From an uncultured Oscillospiraceae bacterium (GTDB lineage: Bacteria > Bacillota > Clostridia > Oscillospirales > Oscillospiraceae), in contig CAKTZP010000023.1 of NCBI GenBank assembly GCA_934636045.1, positions 1 through 20,223 of the forward strand: DNA of 20,223 nt, read 5' to 3'. Below, in pieces: positions 6,305 through 14,267 of this stretch. The notes beneath the pieces are model-generated. The model had not been told where the DNA came from, did no database searches, and worked only from the letters and a program-made list of their open reading frames with translations. Both the position numbers and the translations under genes were made by a program. Position 1 is the stretch's first letter. The number at the start of each line of letters is the position of its first letter.

Positions 6305-7687
6305 TCAGCTGTTGTTCATGGCGACGATGCAGGCATCGAGGACTTGGCGGACAACGGGGGTACAGGCAGAGCTGCCGCTGCCGCCGCCCTCAATGACAAC
6401 GACGAAGGCCAGCGGATAGTCGTCGCTCTGGGTAAAGCCGGCGAAGAGGGCGTTGGCCGCCTGTCCCTCCCCGCGCTCGGCCGTGCCGGATTTTGCGCCG
6501 GCGTAGAGACCGCTGAAATACCACTCACCATAGTTATTAACGACGGCATAGTGCATCATTTCCGTCAGCTCCTGCGCTGCCTCGGGCTGAAGCACGCGGT
6601 CGAGGAGCTTCGTCTCGGCGGAATACTTCTGCTTATCGTTGAAGGTGATCTCCTTGACCAGATACGGGCTGGCGGCCTGGCCGCCGTTTGCAATTGCGCC
6701 CATGTAGGTCATGTACTGGCAGGGGTTGATCTGGTCGGTGTACTGCCCGACCCCCGCCCAGCCGACCTCATAGTCCGACTTGGTATCAAGCTCGAAATTG
6801 CCGCGCTTGGTATCCAGTCCGTCAAAGGCAAGGCTGTCCGTGATGCCGATGCGCTCGGCATATCTGGTCAGGGTCGACGCGCCGAGCTCGACCGCCGTTT
6901 GCGCAAAGGCAACGTTGCAGGACTGGCTGAGCGCCTGCTCAAAGGTGAGATCGCCGTGAACGGCGTTGCATACCACCGTCTCACCGGCGATGACGCAGCT
7001 GCCCTCACAGTAGAAATGCCGGTCGCGGATGCCGTCGATGGTTTCCAATGCGGCGGCTGCCGTCACAAGCTTGAAGGTCGAGCCGGGCGCATAGGCGGAG
7101 TGGAGAAAGCGGTTGATGTATACGCCGTCATAGTCGTCCGGGTGCTCGTCCATCCACTCGTAGCTCGGCGGGTCAGCCGGGTCAAAGCTCGGCATGGAGA
7201 CCATGCAGAGGATCTCACCCGTTCGGTAGTTATAGACGCCTACCGTGCCCTTGTAGCCCTGCATGGCGTTGAAGGCGGCCTGCTGTGCCTCGGCGCTGAG
7301 GGTCAGACGCATCCGGCCGCTGCCGGTGCCGCCGTGGTAGGTACCGTTGAGCAGGTCAAAGCCGACCATTTCGTCGCCGTATTCCTGCATGAGCGCGGGA
7401 GTGATGTTGCCGTCATTGTCGCCCAAAAGGTGCAGCATTGCGCGGCGAAGGGTCTCACTGTCCGCGTAGGAGCGCCCGCTTCGCGAATCCATCAGCAGCG
7501 TGCCGCCGCGGTCGACGATCGTGCCGCAGTCCATCACGCCGCTGCTGGAATACACATGTGGGCTGCTCTGAAAGGTTACCCAGTCCGAGGCCTTGAGAAA
7601 ATAGCGGACGGTGATCGTGAGCAGGCCGAGGATGAGGGCAACGCACAGGATCATGGTAAACCATGCACGCTTGGCAAGCTTATTCAT
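6305..7687 (-). CDS. Class B penicillin-binding protein (PbpA/FtsI-like transpeptidase)
   Basis: A 460-aa membrane-anchored D,D-transpeptidase that crosslinks peptidoglycan outside the cell. A single N-terminal anchor spans about residues 9-27. The transpeptidase motifs are all present: STFK with nucleophile Ser203 and Lys206, SCN at 256-258, and KSGT at 399-402. It is short for a class B enzyme and resembles the PbpA type paired with RodA-like proteins. The start ATG 7687 lies inside the end of the SEDS gene (ATGAATAA, 8-nt overlap) with AGGAGG upstream, so the two are translationally coupled. SEDS polymerase plus class B PBP is the standard bipartite wall synthase. Whether this pair serves division, elongation or sporulation cannot be decided here. 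Confidence 0.95.
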   Translation of the reverse strand: MNKLAKRAWFTMILCVALILGLLTITVRYFLKASDWVTFQSSPHVYSSSGVMDCGTIVDRGGTLLMDSRSGRSYADSETLRRAMLHLLGDNDGNITPALMQEYGDEMVGFDLLNGTYHGGTGSGRMRLTLSAEAQQAAFNAMQGYKGTVGVYNYRTGEILCMVSMPSFDPADPPSYEWMDEHPDDYDGVYINRFLHSAYAPGSTFKLVTAAAALETIDGIRDRHFYCEGSCVIAGETVVCNAVHGDLTFEQALSQSCNVAFAQTAVELGASTLTRYAERIGITDSLAFDGLDTKRGNFELDTKSDYEVGWAGVGQYTDQINPCQYMTYMGAIANGGQAASPYLVKEITFNDKQKYSAETKLLDRVLQPEAAQELTEMMHYAVVNNYGEWYFSGLYAGAKSGTAERGEGQAANALFAGFTQSDDYPLAFVVVIEGGGSGSSACTPVVRQVLDACIVAMNNS

Positions 7688-9419
7688 CCGGCTCCACCTC
7701 CTCCGGCTGGACGGTCTTAACGGCAAGGCTGGCGTTCTGGCGCGTATCCGCCGCCTTGATGAACGCCAGAAGTCCCCACGACGAGAGCATGCTCGAGCCG
7801 CCGTTGGACAAAAACGGGAAGGTCACGCCCGTCAACGGCAGAAGATCCATCGTGCCGAACACATTCAGGATGGTCTGCGTCATAAAGATCGCCACCGCGG
7901 CACAGGCGCCGATGGTATAGAAGCTGCTGCGCCCCACGGCGCACGAGCGGAGGACGAAAACGCCCAGAACCACGATTGCGCACACGAGCGTGATGGCGAT
8001 AATCAGCCCCCATTCCTCACTGACGAAGGCAAAGACAAGGTCGGTATCCGCCGCAGCGACATACTTGAGCCAGCCGTTACCCGCACCGAGGCCCAAAAGG
8101 CCGCCGGAGGCGATGCACATCATGGCGCGCGTCTGCTGATAGCCGAGGCTGTCATAGGGATGCTCCCAGACGTGCCCCCAGCCGGAAAAGCGGCGCAGAA
8201 TGTAGGGCTTGAGCGATGCAGCGACTGCTCCGGCAAAGCCCGTGGCCGTGCAGGCAAGCCCGATCGTCGCAAAGCTGCCGGAGCGGAGATACGCAATCAC
8301 AAGGAAGGCAACAAAGAAGATCAGCGCCGTGCCGAAGTCGCTCATCAGTGCCAAGAAGCCGCAGACGATGACAGAATAAATGATAAAGGTAATAATATTG
8401 CGTTTGCTGACGATACGATCCATCGTGGAGGCGCCGACATAGAGGAAGCAGATTTTGACCAGCTCCGAGGGCTGGAAGGAAAACGCGCCGAAATCGATCC
8501 AGTTCTTTGCGCCATAGGCCTCGCGGCCGAAGACGAGGTTCACGGCCAGAAGGCCGATGCCTGCGACGGCGGCGAGATAGCGGAAGACCTTTGCGCGGTT
8601 GAGGTCGCGCAGCGACCACGAAACGACAAGGTAGATCACAATACCGCCCGCGACGCAGATGACCTGCTTCATCAGCGCCGATGCATCGGACGAAGCGATG
8701 ACGGCAAGCCCCATGGTCGTGAGGAAAAAGGCCAAGGTCTCCACATCGAACCCGCTTCGGCGCAGCATGCGCAGCACGCAAAACAGCAGCCATTGCAGGC
8801 CGATCAGCGCGCCGAAGCTAAAGAGGATGGTCGCGGCATTTTCCGGCTTGCAGCTCGTCCAGAGCTGGGCGACGGTAAACAGCTGGAACAGCGTCAGCAG
8901 CAGCAGCGTCAGGCTGGGCCAAGAAACCTCATTCGGGCGGGTACGGTTGTACTGCTGCTCCTCGAGCTCCTCTGCCGTGGTCGGCGCAAGCATGACCTCC
9001 ACACCGCCGAGCGAGATGATGTCACCGTACTGAATGGCGCTGACAGAGGTTTTTTTGCCGTTGACAAGGACGGAGCCGCGTGAGCCGATCTCAGTGATCG
9101 ACCAGCTGCCGTCGTCATAGCGCGTCAGAACGGCGTGATTGCGGGAGATCGTCGGGAAATTGACGATAATATCGCTGCTTTTCGCGCGGCCGATAATGTT
9201 TTCCCAGTGGGTGATCGGCAGCTGCTGACCGTCGGGCATGACGAGCCACGCCCATGTTTCCGGCTCACGGCGAAAGCGCACCATGGGCTTGGCGCAGCGC
9301 CAGAGCAGGACAATGGCCAGCACCGGTGCAAGATAGCGCCAGACGGTGCACAGCGTCGAGGCCAGTGACGCGCCCTCGGTTTGCAGCCACCCGCTGAGCT
9401 CATAGAAAGCAGAGTCCAT
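7680..9419 (-). CDS. FHA-domain SEDS peptidoglycan glycosyltransferase (FtsW/RodA/SpoVE family)
   Basis: A 579-aa fusion. After one N-terminal membrane helix (about 28-42) comes a cytoplasmic FHA domain (about 55-140) with the hallmark GR at 77-78 and SRNH (Ser92, His95), the phosphothreonine-binding residues. The rest is a multi-helix SEDS domain that polymerises lipid II glycan strands. ADTDLVFAFVSEEWG includes Asp460 in the position of the conserved SEDS Asp considered catalytic. The start 9419 is set by GGAGG upstream; the ORF extension to 9455 lacks a Shine-Dalgarno sequence. It is coupled to the downstream PBP. In Actinobacteria FHA proteins link Ser/Thr kinases to wall synthesis as separate or fused units; here the fusion suggests kinase-responsive control, which is inference as no kinase gene is in the window. 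Confidence 0.94.
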   Translation of the reverse strand: MDSAFYELSGWLQTEGASLASTLCTVWRYLAPVLAIVLLWRCAKPMVRFRREPETWAWLVMPDGQQLPITHWENIIGRAKSSDIIVNFPTISRNHAVLTRYDDGSWSITEIGSRGSVLVNGKKTSVSAIQYGDIISLGGVEVMLAPTTAEELEEQQYNRTRPNEVSWPSLTLLLLTLFQLFTVAQLWTSCKPENAATILFSFGALIGLQWLLFCVLRMLRRSGFDVETLAFFLTTMGLAVIASSDASALMKQVICVAGGIVIYLVVSWSLRDLNRAKVFRYLAAVAGIGLLAVNLVFGREAYGAKNWIDFGAFSFQPSELVKICFLYVGASTMDRIVSKRNIITFIIYSVIVCGFLALMSDFGTALIFFVAFLVIAYLRSGSFATIGLACTATGFAGAVAASLKPYILRRFSGWGHVWEHPYDSLGYQQTRAMMCIASGGLLGLGAGNGWLKYVAAADTDLVFAFVSEEWGLIIAITLVCAIVVLGVFVLRSCAVGRSSFYTIGACAAVAIFMTQTILNVFGTMDLLPLTGVTFPFLSNGGSSMLSSWGLLAFIKAADTRQNASLAVKTVQPEEVEPDE

Positions 9420-9443
9420 TGCGTTCCTCCTTCCATAAGGCAA

Positions 9444-9465
9444 CGGCGGGAGCAAGCCCCCGCCG
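9444..9465 (-). terminator. Weak hairpin between the AI-2E-family gene and the SEDS gene
   Basis: A 7-bp GC stem CGGCGGG / CCCGCCG with an 8-nt loop. On the minus strand only TTGCCTT follows, so it is at best a partial terminator or attenuator before the SEDS gene, whose Shine-Dalgarno sequence lies just downstream. Confidence 0.35.
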
Positions 9466-9478
9466 AAATGCCGAAATT

Positions 9479-10783
9479 TTACTCATCGTCGAAATCGTCA
9501 TCATCCTCCGGGTCGACGGTCATATCATAGGCCGGGTCGTAAGACGTGAACGACGCGCTTGTCGGCGCCTTGACCGGCAGATCCGCAACGCATTGGAGCG
9601 AGTAGTACACCTCCGACGGCGTCGGATAGCCCTTTTTGCTCAGACGCTTGTTGATGCGGTCGGTAATGAGCGTATAAATCACCGCAAAGGCCGGAACACC
9701 GAGCAGCATGCCAAGCACGCCGAAAATTCCGCCGAAGACGAGGATTGATACCAGCACCCAAAGGTCAGAGATGCCGAGCTTCTCACCGAGAATGCGGTTT
9801 TGCAGAATATTGCCGTCGATCTGCTGCAAAATCAGGATGAAGATCATGAACCACAGCGCATAGATCGGCTTTTCGATCAACAGCAGCAGGGCCGAGGGAA
9901 TCATGCCCAGCAGCGGGCCGAAAAAGGGGATGATGTTCGTCACGCCGACGATCACGGCAATGAGCATGGCATACGGCAGCCCCATGATGAGCATGCCGAT
10001 GTAGGTAATAACACCGACAATGAGAGAGTCGAGCAGCTTACCGATGACATAGCCGCCGAAAATTTTATTCGTGCGGCGCGCGACTTCAAACAGTCGGTCG
10101 GCATGGTCGGCGCGGAAAATCGCGACGGTCATTTTCTTCGTCTGCGCGCAGAGCTCTTTTTTATAAATCAGGATGTAGATTGCAGCGACGATGCCGAGCA
10201 GGATGTTGAACACGCCCATTACGACACTGTAAAGCGAGCTGGTCAGGCTGGAGACAAACGCACCGATGTCGATGCCCTTGAGCCAATTGGTCAGGTATTC
10301 CAGCAGCGAATCCAGATTCGCATCGAACCATGACTCAATCGGCGTTCCGCCGAAGGTACGGCCAACCCAGTCGTTGACGGTATTGTAGGCCGCTTCCAGC
10401 CGCTCCTGCTGCAAAAGCTCCTCCAAGCTGGAGATAATGCTCGGGACGATCATGGCCACAAGGGCATACAGCGCGGCAACCAGCATCAAGACCGCGACCA
10501 CGATGCCGACGATCTTAGCGGTGCGCCGGATGGTTTTCTCCTTGAACTTCCTGCGGGACATCAGCTTTGTCGTCACGTGGCTGACAAATCTCGCGATGGG
10601 GTTCATCAGGTAGGCGAAGAAGCAGCCATAGAGGATCGACGAGATGATGTCCATAAACGCGACAATCACATCGTAAAAGCCGCGCAGGTTGGAAAAGATA
10701 ATCCAAAACAGGGAGCACGCGACAAAGACCAAAAAGCCTGTCAGGCCCCATTTTACGTATTTTTCATTTCGGTGTATCTTCAT
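9479..10783 (-). CDS. AI-2E family transporter (PerM/UPF0118 membrane protein)
   Basis: A 434-aa polytopic protein. It has the family layout: two N-terminal helices, helix 3 near residues 88-110, a soluble helical loop (VPSIISSLEELLQQERLEAA) and then a block of C-terminal helices including GYVIGKLLDSLIVGVITYIG, the NIIPFFGPLLGMIPSALLLL signature and QQIDGNILQNRILGEKLGIS. Members are annotated as putative autoinducer-2 exporters or as antiporters, and few have a proven substrate. The C-terminus ends in an acidic cluster (DPEDDDDFDDE). The start ATG follows GGGAGGG by a usual distance. A sigma-70-like promoter lies directly upstream. The SEDS gene starts 59 nt after its stop, so partial co-transcription with wall synthesis is possible. 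Confidence 0.94.
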   Translation of the reverse strand: MKIHRNEKYVKWGLTGFLVFVACSLFWIIFSNLRGFYDVIVAFMDIISSILYGCFFAYLMNPIARFVSHVTTKLMSRRKFKEKTIRRTAKIVGIVVAVLMLVAALYALVAMIVPSIISSLEELLQQERLEAAYNTVNDWVGRTFGGTPIESWFDANLDSLLEYLTNWLKGIDIGAFVSSLTSSLYSVVMGVFNILLGIVAAIYILIYKKELCAQTKKMTVAIFRADHADRLFEVARRTNKIFGGYVIGKLLDSLIVGVITYIGMLIMGLPYAMLIAVIVGVTNIIPFFGPLLGMIPSALLLLIEKPIYALWFMIFILILQQIDGNILQNRILGEKLGISDLWVLVSILVFGGIFGVLGMLLGVPAFAVIYTLITDRINKRLSKKGYPTPSEVYYSLQCVADLPVKAPTSASFTSYDPAYDMTVDPEDDDDFDDE

Positions 10784-10813
10784 CCATAGGCCCTCCCTGC
10801 ATAATCTCCTATA

Positions 10814-10842
10814 AGAATACCACGAAGTTGCAAAAACGTCAA
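10814..10842 (-). promoter_or_regulatory. Sigma-70-type promoter for the AI-2E family gene
   Basis: The minus strand has -35 TTGACG (10837-10842), a 17-bp spacer and -10 TATTCT (10814-10819), placing the start about 25 nt before the ATG. It sits directly after the stop codon of the DHHW gene and marks a new transcription unit. Confidence 0.75.
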
Positions 10843-10860
10843 GTCTCGATCGCTTTCGCC

Positions 10861-11952
10861 TCAGCGCAGGGTGTTGCTGCTGTTGAGGACAGTCGTACTA
10901 TAAAGAAACAGAACATCCTTGCCTGTAAAATCGACAAACCGGGGCAGCAGCTCCGGCGCGAGGTAGCGAATGTCAATCAGCGTGATCTTTGCATAGCCCT
11001 CGGCCAGCAGCGATGCAATAGCGCTGCCGTAGGAATCGCGGAAGAGGATGAGCTCCTTATCCGTCGAAGCATTTGGATTTTCGACCGTCAGCAGCGCGCG
11101 CGAGCCGGAAAGGAAGAACGCATAGGGATCATCGCCCGCAGCCGCGTCAAGGTCGTAGAGCGTCTTCCACGCCTCGGCCTCGTAATCATAGACTCGGCAG
11201 GAGGCAAGGGTGTCGTTGGTCAGATAGCAAAAATCGTCCGCCGCCACGGGCAGGGCGTACTGGCCGGCATAGGCGCCGGAAAACGGCGTGTCCAGCCGGG
11301 CGGTCTCATAGCTGCCGCTCAGCTGCGTCCCCATCTGCTGCGCCAGATACTGCGCGGCGGGAGCCAGCGCCTCCTGCCACCAGTGCGGGTCGGTGCGGTA
11401 GTAGCTCTCCAAGGTAAGCTGTCCGGTCAGATCGATGGGCTTGGCATAGGGCATGGCTGCAAGCAAGCGTTCCGACAGCGCGGAGTAATCCATTTTGGGA
11501 TAGGACGCATCGGTATAGTAGTTTTTATCCGGAACGATGACAGCATAGATCGCTCCGGCGTCCGTCAGGCAGAGGTCATAGACCCGGCGAAAGCGCTCGG
11601 CTGCATTGTCCACCGAGGCGGTGTCAAGCGGGAAGTCGAGCCTGGAAAGGTAGCCGCGGTCAGAATACAGGCCGTTGTTGTCACTCTGGTGCAGAAGCTC
11701 GAGCGCCGTAAAGGCCTTGAGGCCGCGCAGCTCGTCGCGCAGAGGAAACTGGTCAAGAGAGTAAGCTTCAAAGCTTTCCATAAACGCGCCGCTCAGGACG
11801 GTCGCGCTGCTCAGCGGCGGAAACTGCGCCAGCTTGCGGCGCTCGCTGGCGGAAACGGGCTCGTCCGGCTTGACAATGCTCCAGCCGCAAAAGCCGAGCA
11901 GCACCGTCAGCAGCAGGCCGAGCGTGAGGATTTGGTTCAGTTTTTTCTGCAT
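10861..11952 (-). CDS. DHHW family protein (AlgX/AlgJ-like SGNH acetyltransferase domain)
   Basis: A 363-aa protein with one N-terminal membrane anchor or signal (about residues 6-24) and an extracytoplasmic SGNH-hydrolase-like domain. The family dyad is TDPHWW with Asp188 and His190 (DPHW rather than literal DHHW, both catalytic-type residues kept). The candidate nucleophile Ser307 lies in LILFRDSYGSA. Such proteins accept an acyl group delivered across the membrane by an MBOAT partner and pass it to a surface polymer, as AlgX/AlgJ do in alginate acetylation. The start 11952 has AGGAGG 6 nt upstream, which overlaps the TAG stop of the MBOAT gene (10 nt gap). The substrate is not known; a wall-linked polysaccharide is most plausible. 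Confidence 0.9.
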   Translation of the reverse strand: MQKKLNQILTLGLLLTVLLGFCGWSIVKPDEPVSASERRKLAQFPPLSSATVLSGAFMESFEAYSLDQFPLRDELRGLKAFTALELLHQSDNNGLYSDRGYLSRLDFPLDTASVDNAAERFRRVYDLCLTDAGAIYAVIVPDKNYYTDASYPKMDYSALSERLLAAMPYAKPIDLTGQLTLESYYRTDPHWWQEALAPAAQYLAQQMGTQLSGSYETARLDTPFSGAYAGQYALPVAADDFCYLTNDTLASCRVYDYEAEAWKTLYDLDAAAGDDPYAFFLSGSRALLTVENPNASTDKELILFRDSYGSAIASLLAEGYAKITLIDIRYLAPELLPRFVDFTGKDVLFLYSTTVLNSSNTLR

Positions 11953-11962
11953 GGTCGGCCTC

Positions 11963-13363
11963 CTAGAAGCGGAAATAAAGGAAGGGATTGAACGAGCCGT
12001 CAACGAGATACGCCGTGCAGACCACCAGCAGAGCGGTCAGGGCAACCGGCTCAAGTATGGTCAGCACCCTCTCCCTTGCCCGGCTTTGGCGGACGCGCGC
12101 AAGCAGACGCTTGGGCAGAGGCGTTGCGCCAACGGCGGCCAGCGCCAGTACGACAGCATAGCTGCGCAGGTAATACAGCGCCTCTGTGCCCGCAAGACCG
12201 CCGTTGCCGGCGCCGAACATTGCGCCAATGCGGGCAATGGCGGCGGAGACATTGGGCGCGTCGAACAGGACAAACCCCAGCAGGACAAGCAGCAGCGTAT
12301 AGCAATGACCCAACGCGCGGCGGCGCTGCAAAATCGGGAGCAGCGCCAGCTTTTCGGCAATCAGCAGCAGCGCGTAGAACAGCCCCCAGAGGACGAAGGT
12401 CCATGCCGCGCCGTGCCAGAGGCCTGTGGCCGCCCAGACGATGAGCAGGTTACAGATCAGTCTCCCCTTCCCGACGCGGCTGCCGCCGAGGGGGATGTAG
12501 AGATAGTCTCGAAACCATGAGCCAAGGGAAATATGCCAGCGGCGCCAAAATTCCGTGATGCTCGCCGAGCAATAGGGGTAGTTAAAGTTCTCCGTCAGGC
12601 GGAAGCCAAAGATGCGCGCATGGCAGATCGCAATGTCGCTGTAGGCGGAAAAGTCGAAGTAGATTTGCAGCAGGAAGGCCACGGCATAGAGCCACGAGAA
12701 GAGGACGGACGGCGCTTTGGCCGCGCCGTAGGCCGAGACGAGCTGTCCGAGAACGTTAGCCAGCAGGATTTTTTTCGCCAGCCCTACCACAAAGCGTCGC
12801 GCGCCCTCCGCCGCATCCTCCAGTGTGGTGCGGCGGCTGCGGAGCTGGACGGCAATGTCAGCATAGCGGACGATCGGCCCGGCGATCAGCTGCGGGAACA
12901 TGGCAATATAGAGCGCAAGGTCGATGGGATTGCGCTGCGCGGACGTATCGCCGCGGTAGACATCCACCGCGTAGCTGAGGATCTGGAAGGTGTAGAAGCT
13001 GATGCCGATGGGCAGAGCGATCTGAAGCAGCGGGACAGACAAGCCGGTGACGGCGCGGACGGCATCGAGGAAAAAGTCCGCATACTTGAAATAGCCAAGC
13101 ATGGCAAGGCTAAAAACAACGCTAAGCGTCAGGAAGAGCTTTCCCTGACGCTTGGCGCGGTATTTTTCAATCAAAAGGCCGAACCCGTAACCCTGAGCGA
13201 TTGATACCAGCATCAGGATCAGATATTTCGGCTCTCCCCAGCCGTAAAACACCAGGCTGCACAGCAGCAGCGCCGTGTTTTTCAGCCGTTTTGGCGCAAG
13301 AAAGTAGAGCGCCAGCGTTGCGGGGAGAAAGTAATACAGAAACGGAATACCGGAAAAGAGCAT
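11963..13363 (-). CDS. MBOAT family O-acyltransferase (AlgI/DltB-like)
   Basis: A 466-aa polytopic membrane-bound O-acyltransferase. The sequence has the characteristic AlgI/DltB motifs: LFYGWGEPKYL near the start, LPIGISFYTFQILSYAVDVYRG, FPQLIAGPIVRY, YFDFSAYSDIAIC, ITEFWRRWHISLGSWFRDYL with YIPLGGSR, and ATGLWHGAAWTF carrying the catalytic His317. It probably moves acetyl groups across the membrane for transfer by the DHHW protein. The start at 13363 has no visible Shine-Dalgarno sequence; it follows the TGA of the DUF4358 gene by a single base, so translation is likely coupled. The C-terminus lies 10 nt before the DHHW start. Confidence 0.96.
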   Translation of the reverse strand: MLFSGIPFLYYFLPATLALYFLAPKRLKNTALLLCSLVFYGWGEPKYLILMLVSIAQGYGFGLLIEKYRAKRQGKLFLTLSVVFSLAMLGYFKYADFFLDAVRAVTGLSVPLLQIALPIGISFYTFQILSYAVDVYRGDTSAQRNPIDLALYIAMFPQLIAGPIVRYADIAVQLRSRRTTLEDAAEGARRFVVGLAKKILLANVLGQLVSAYGAAKAPSVLFSWLYAVAFLLQIYFDFSAYSDIAICHARIFGFRLTENFNYPYCSASITEFWRRWHISLGSWFRDYLYIPLGGSRVGKGRLICNLLIVWAATGLWHGAAWTFVLWGLFYALLLIAEKLALLPILQRRRALGHCYTLLLVLLGFVLFDAPNVSAAIARIGAMFGAGNGGLAGTEALYYLRSYAVVLALAAVGATPLPKRLLARVRQSRARERVLTILEPVALTALLVVCTAYLVDGSFNPFLYFRF

Positions 13364-13364
13364 C

Positions 13365-13979
13365 TCAGTCGATCGCGGCGGTGCTGACAATCACGACATC
13401 CGCAAAGATCGCGGAAAGCTGATCCTGGAAGGTCTGCACGAGGTCATCCGCGCCGAACACGCCGATCAGGCAGTTGCCCACATAGGCCACGAGCAGCCGG
13501 TCGGGGAAGCCGCAGATCCACTGGCGGCTCTGGATGTTCTTCTCAAGCTCCTTGGCCAGTGCATCCATGTCCGCGCCGTCCTTGATCTGGTAGGCGCCGG
13601 CAGTGAAGGTGTTGGCGTTGAGCATGTGGGTGAGAGACGCAGCAGACTCGAGCTGGTCGCCCTGCGCGGCCGGGTAGCCGAGATTGCGGTCGACCTCACT
13701 CGGATCGGTGATGGAGATCGAGCCGGGGGCATCCTCCGTCACGTTTTCGCTGCCGATGTCACCGCCGATGGCAGAAAAGCGATCCTGCTCGGGGTAGGCG
13801 TTCCATATAGTGGTCAGAAGCGCAAGCGGGTCGACGGCCTTATCCGGTTCTGCGGCGGTCGTATCCGGCACTGCGGTGTCCGGTACGGTGGTATCGTCCG
13901 TCGCATCCCCCTTCGCGGCGCAGGCCGCCAGAGAAAGCAGCAGCAGCGCTGCCAATGCAATTGCAAGTATTCTTTTCAT
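13365..13979 (-). CDS. DUF4358 lipoprotein
   Basis: A 204-aa secreted lipoprotein: signal peptide residues 1-19 ending in LAAC with lipidated Cys20, then a Thr/Asp/Pro-rich linker (about 24-48), then a globular DUF4358-type domain (from PLALLTTIWNAYPEQ, ending VIVSTAAID). The function is unknown. It heads an operon with the MBOAT and DHHW genes, separated from the MBOAT start by one base, so a role in or around surface-polymer acylation is plausible, perhaps as an accessory or sensor lipoprotein. AAGGAGG precedes the ATG at a standard distance. An ECF-like promoter motif lies about 40-60 bp upstream. The DUF assignment rests on recognisable context and sequence pattern rather than a search. 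Confidence 0.82.
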   Translation of the reverse strand: MKRILAIALAALLLLSLAACAAKGDATDDTTVPDTAVPDTTAAEPDKAVDPLALLTTIWNAYPEQDRFSAIGGDIGSENVTEDAPGSISITDPSEVDRNLGYPAAQGDQLESAASLTHMLNANTFTAGAYQIKDGADMDALAKELEKNIQSRQWICGFPDRLLVAYVGNCLIGVFGADDLVQTFQDQLSAIFADVVIVSTAAID

Positions 13980-14015
13980 GTTGTAATTCCTCCTTGGGAT
14001 TTGGTATGGTCAATA

Positions 14016-14040
14016 GACGACCTTTTTTGAAAATGGTTCC
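14016..14040 (-). promoter_or_regulatory. Candidate ECF-sigma promoter for the DUF4358-MBOAT-DHHW operon
   Basis: The minus strand has GGAAC (14036-14040), N16, CGTC (14016-14019) followed by TATTG. This matches the general ECF pattern (GGAAC/GAAAC -35, CGTC/CGTA -10). No good sigma-70 pair is visible in this gap. The same motif with identical spacing precedes the MacAB-like operon at 19354-19378. Confidence 0.6.
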
Positions 14041-14100
14041 CGATTTTTTGCGAAAAATTCCTTCTGGACGAAAGGCGCTTTCTCGCGGCGCGATTTTTAA

Positions 14101-14246
14101 GCCTCCCTCATCCGAGGGAGGCAGCAAAACCGAAGGTTTTGACGGAAAGAGAGAAAGGCCGAAAGCAAGTGCACGCGCTCCTGCAAACCAGAAGGCGGCC
14201 GTCTCTCCCTCAAGCGCTTCGCGCCAGCTCCCTCATCAGAGGGAGC
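14101..14246. repeat. REP-like palindromic repeat cluster
   Basis: Two near-identical palindromes, GCCTCCCTC-ATCC-GAGGGAGGC (14101-14122) and GCTCCCTC-ATCA-GAGGGAGC (14227-14246), flank about 100 bp that holds AAAACC-GAA-GGTTTT (14126-14140) and GCGC-TTC-GCGC (14214-14224). It occupies the 288-bp gap between the exporter permease and the DUF4358 gene and may also end transcription of the exporter, although no T-tract follows on the minus strand. CTCCCTC/GAGGGAG palindromes recur in Oscillospiraceae intergenic DNA from memory; the copy number in this genome is unseen. Confidence 0.65.
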
Positions 14247-14267
14247 CGGAGCAAGCGCAATGCAATA

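Noticed and set aside
6095..7720. 541-codon plus-strand frame
   Set aside because: It is antisense to the penicillin-binding protein gene and begins in the repeat element; the protein has no recognisable family features.
7611..9083. 490-codon plus-strand frame
   Set aside because: It is a shadow of the FHA-SEDS gene; the composition is low-quality and charged with no membrane or enzyme motif.
10828..11991. 387-codon plus-strand frame opposite the DHHW gene
   Set aside because: The opposite strand carries a complete anchored SGNH-type protein with Shine-Dalgarno sequence and operon context.
13363..13390. Upstream start for the MBOAT gene at 13390
   Set aside because: It would overlap the DUF4358 coding end and add residues not expected before the first membrane helix; ATG 13363 one base after the stop suits coupling.
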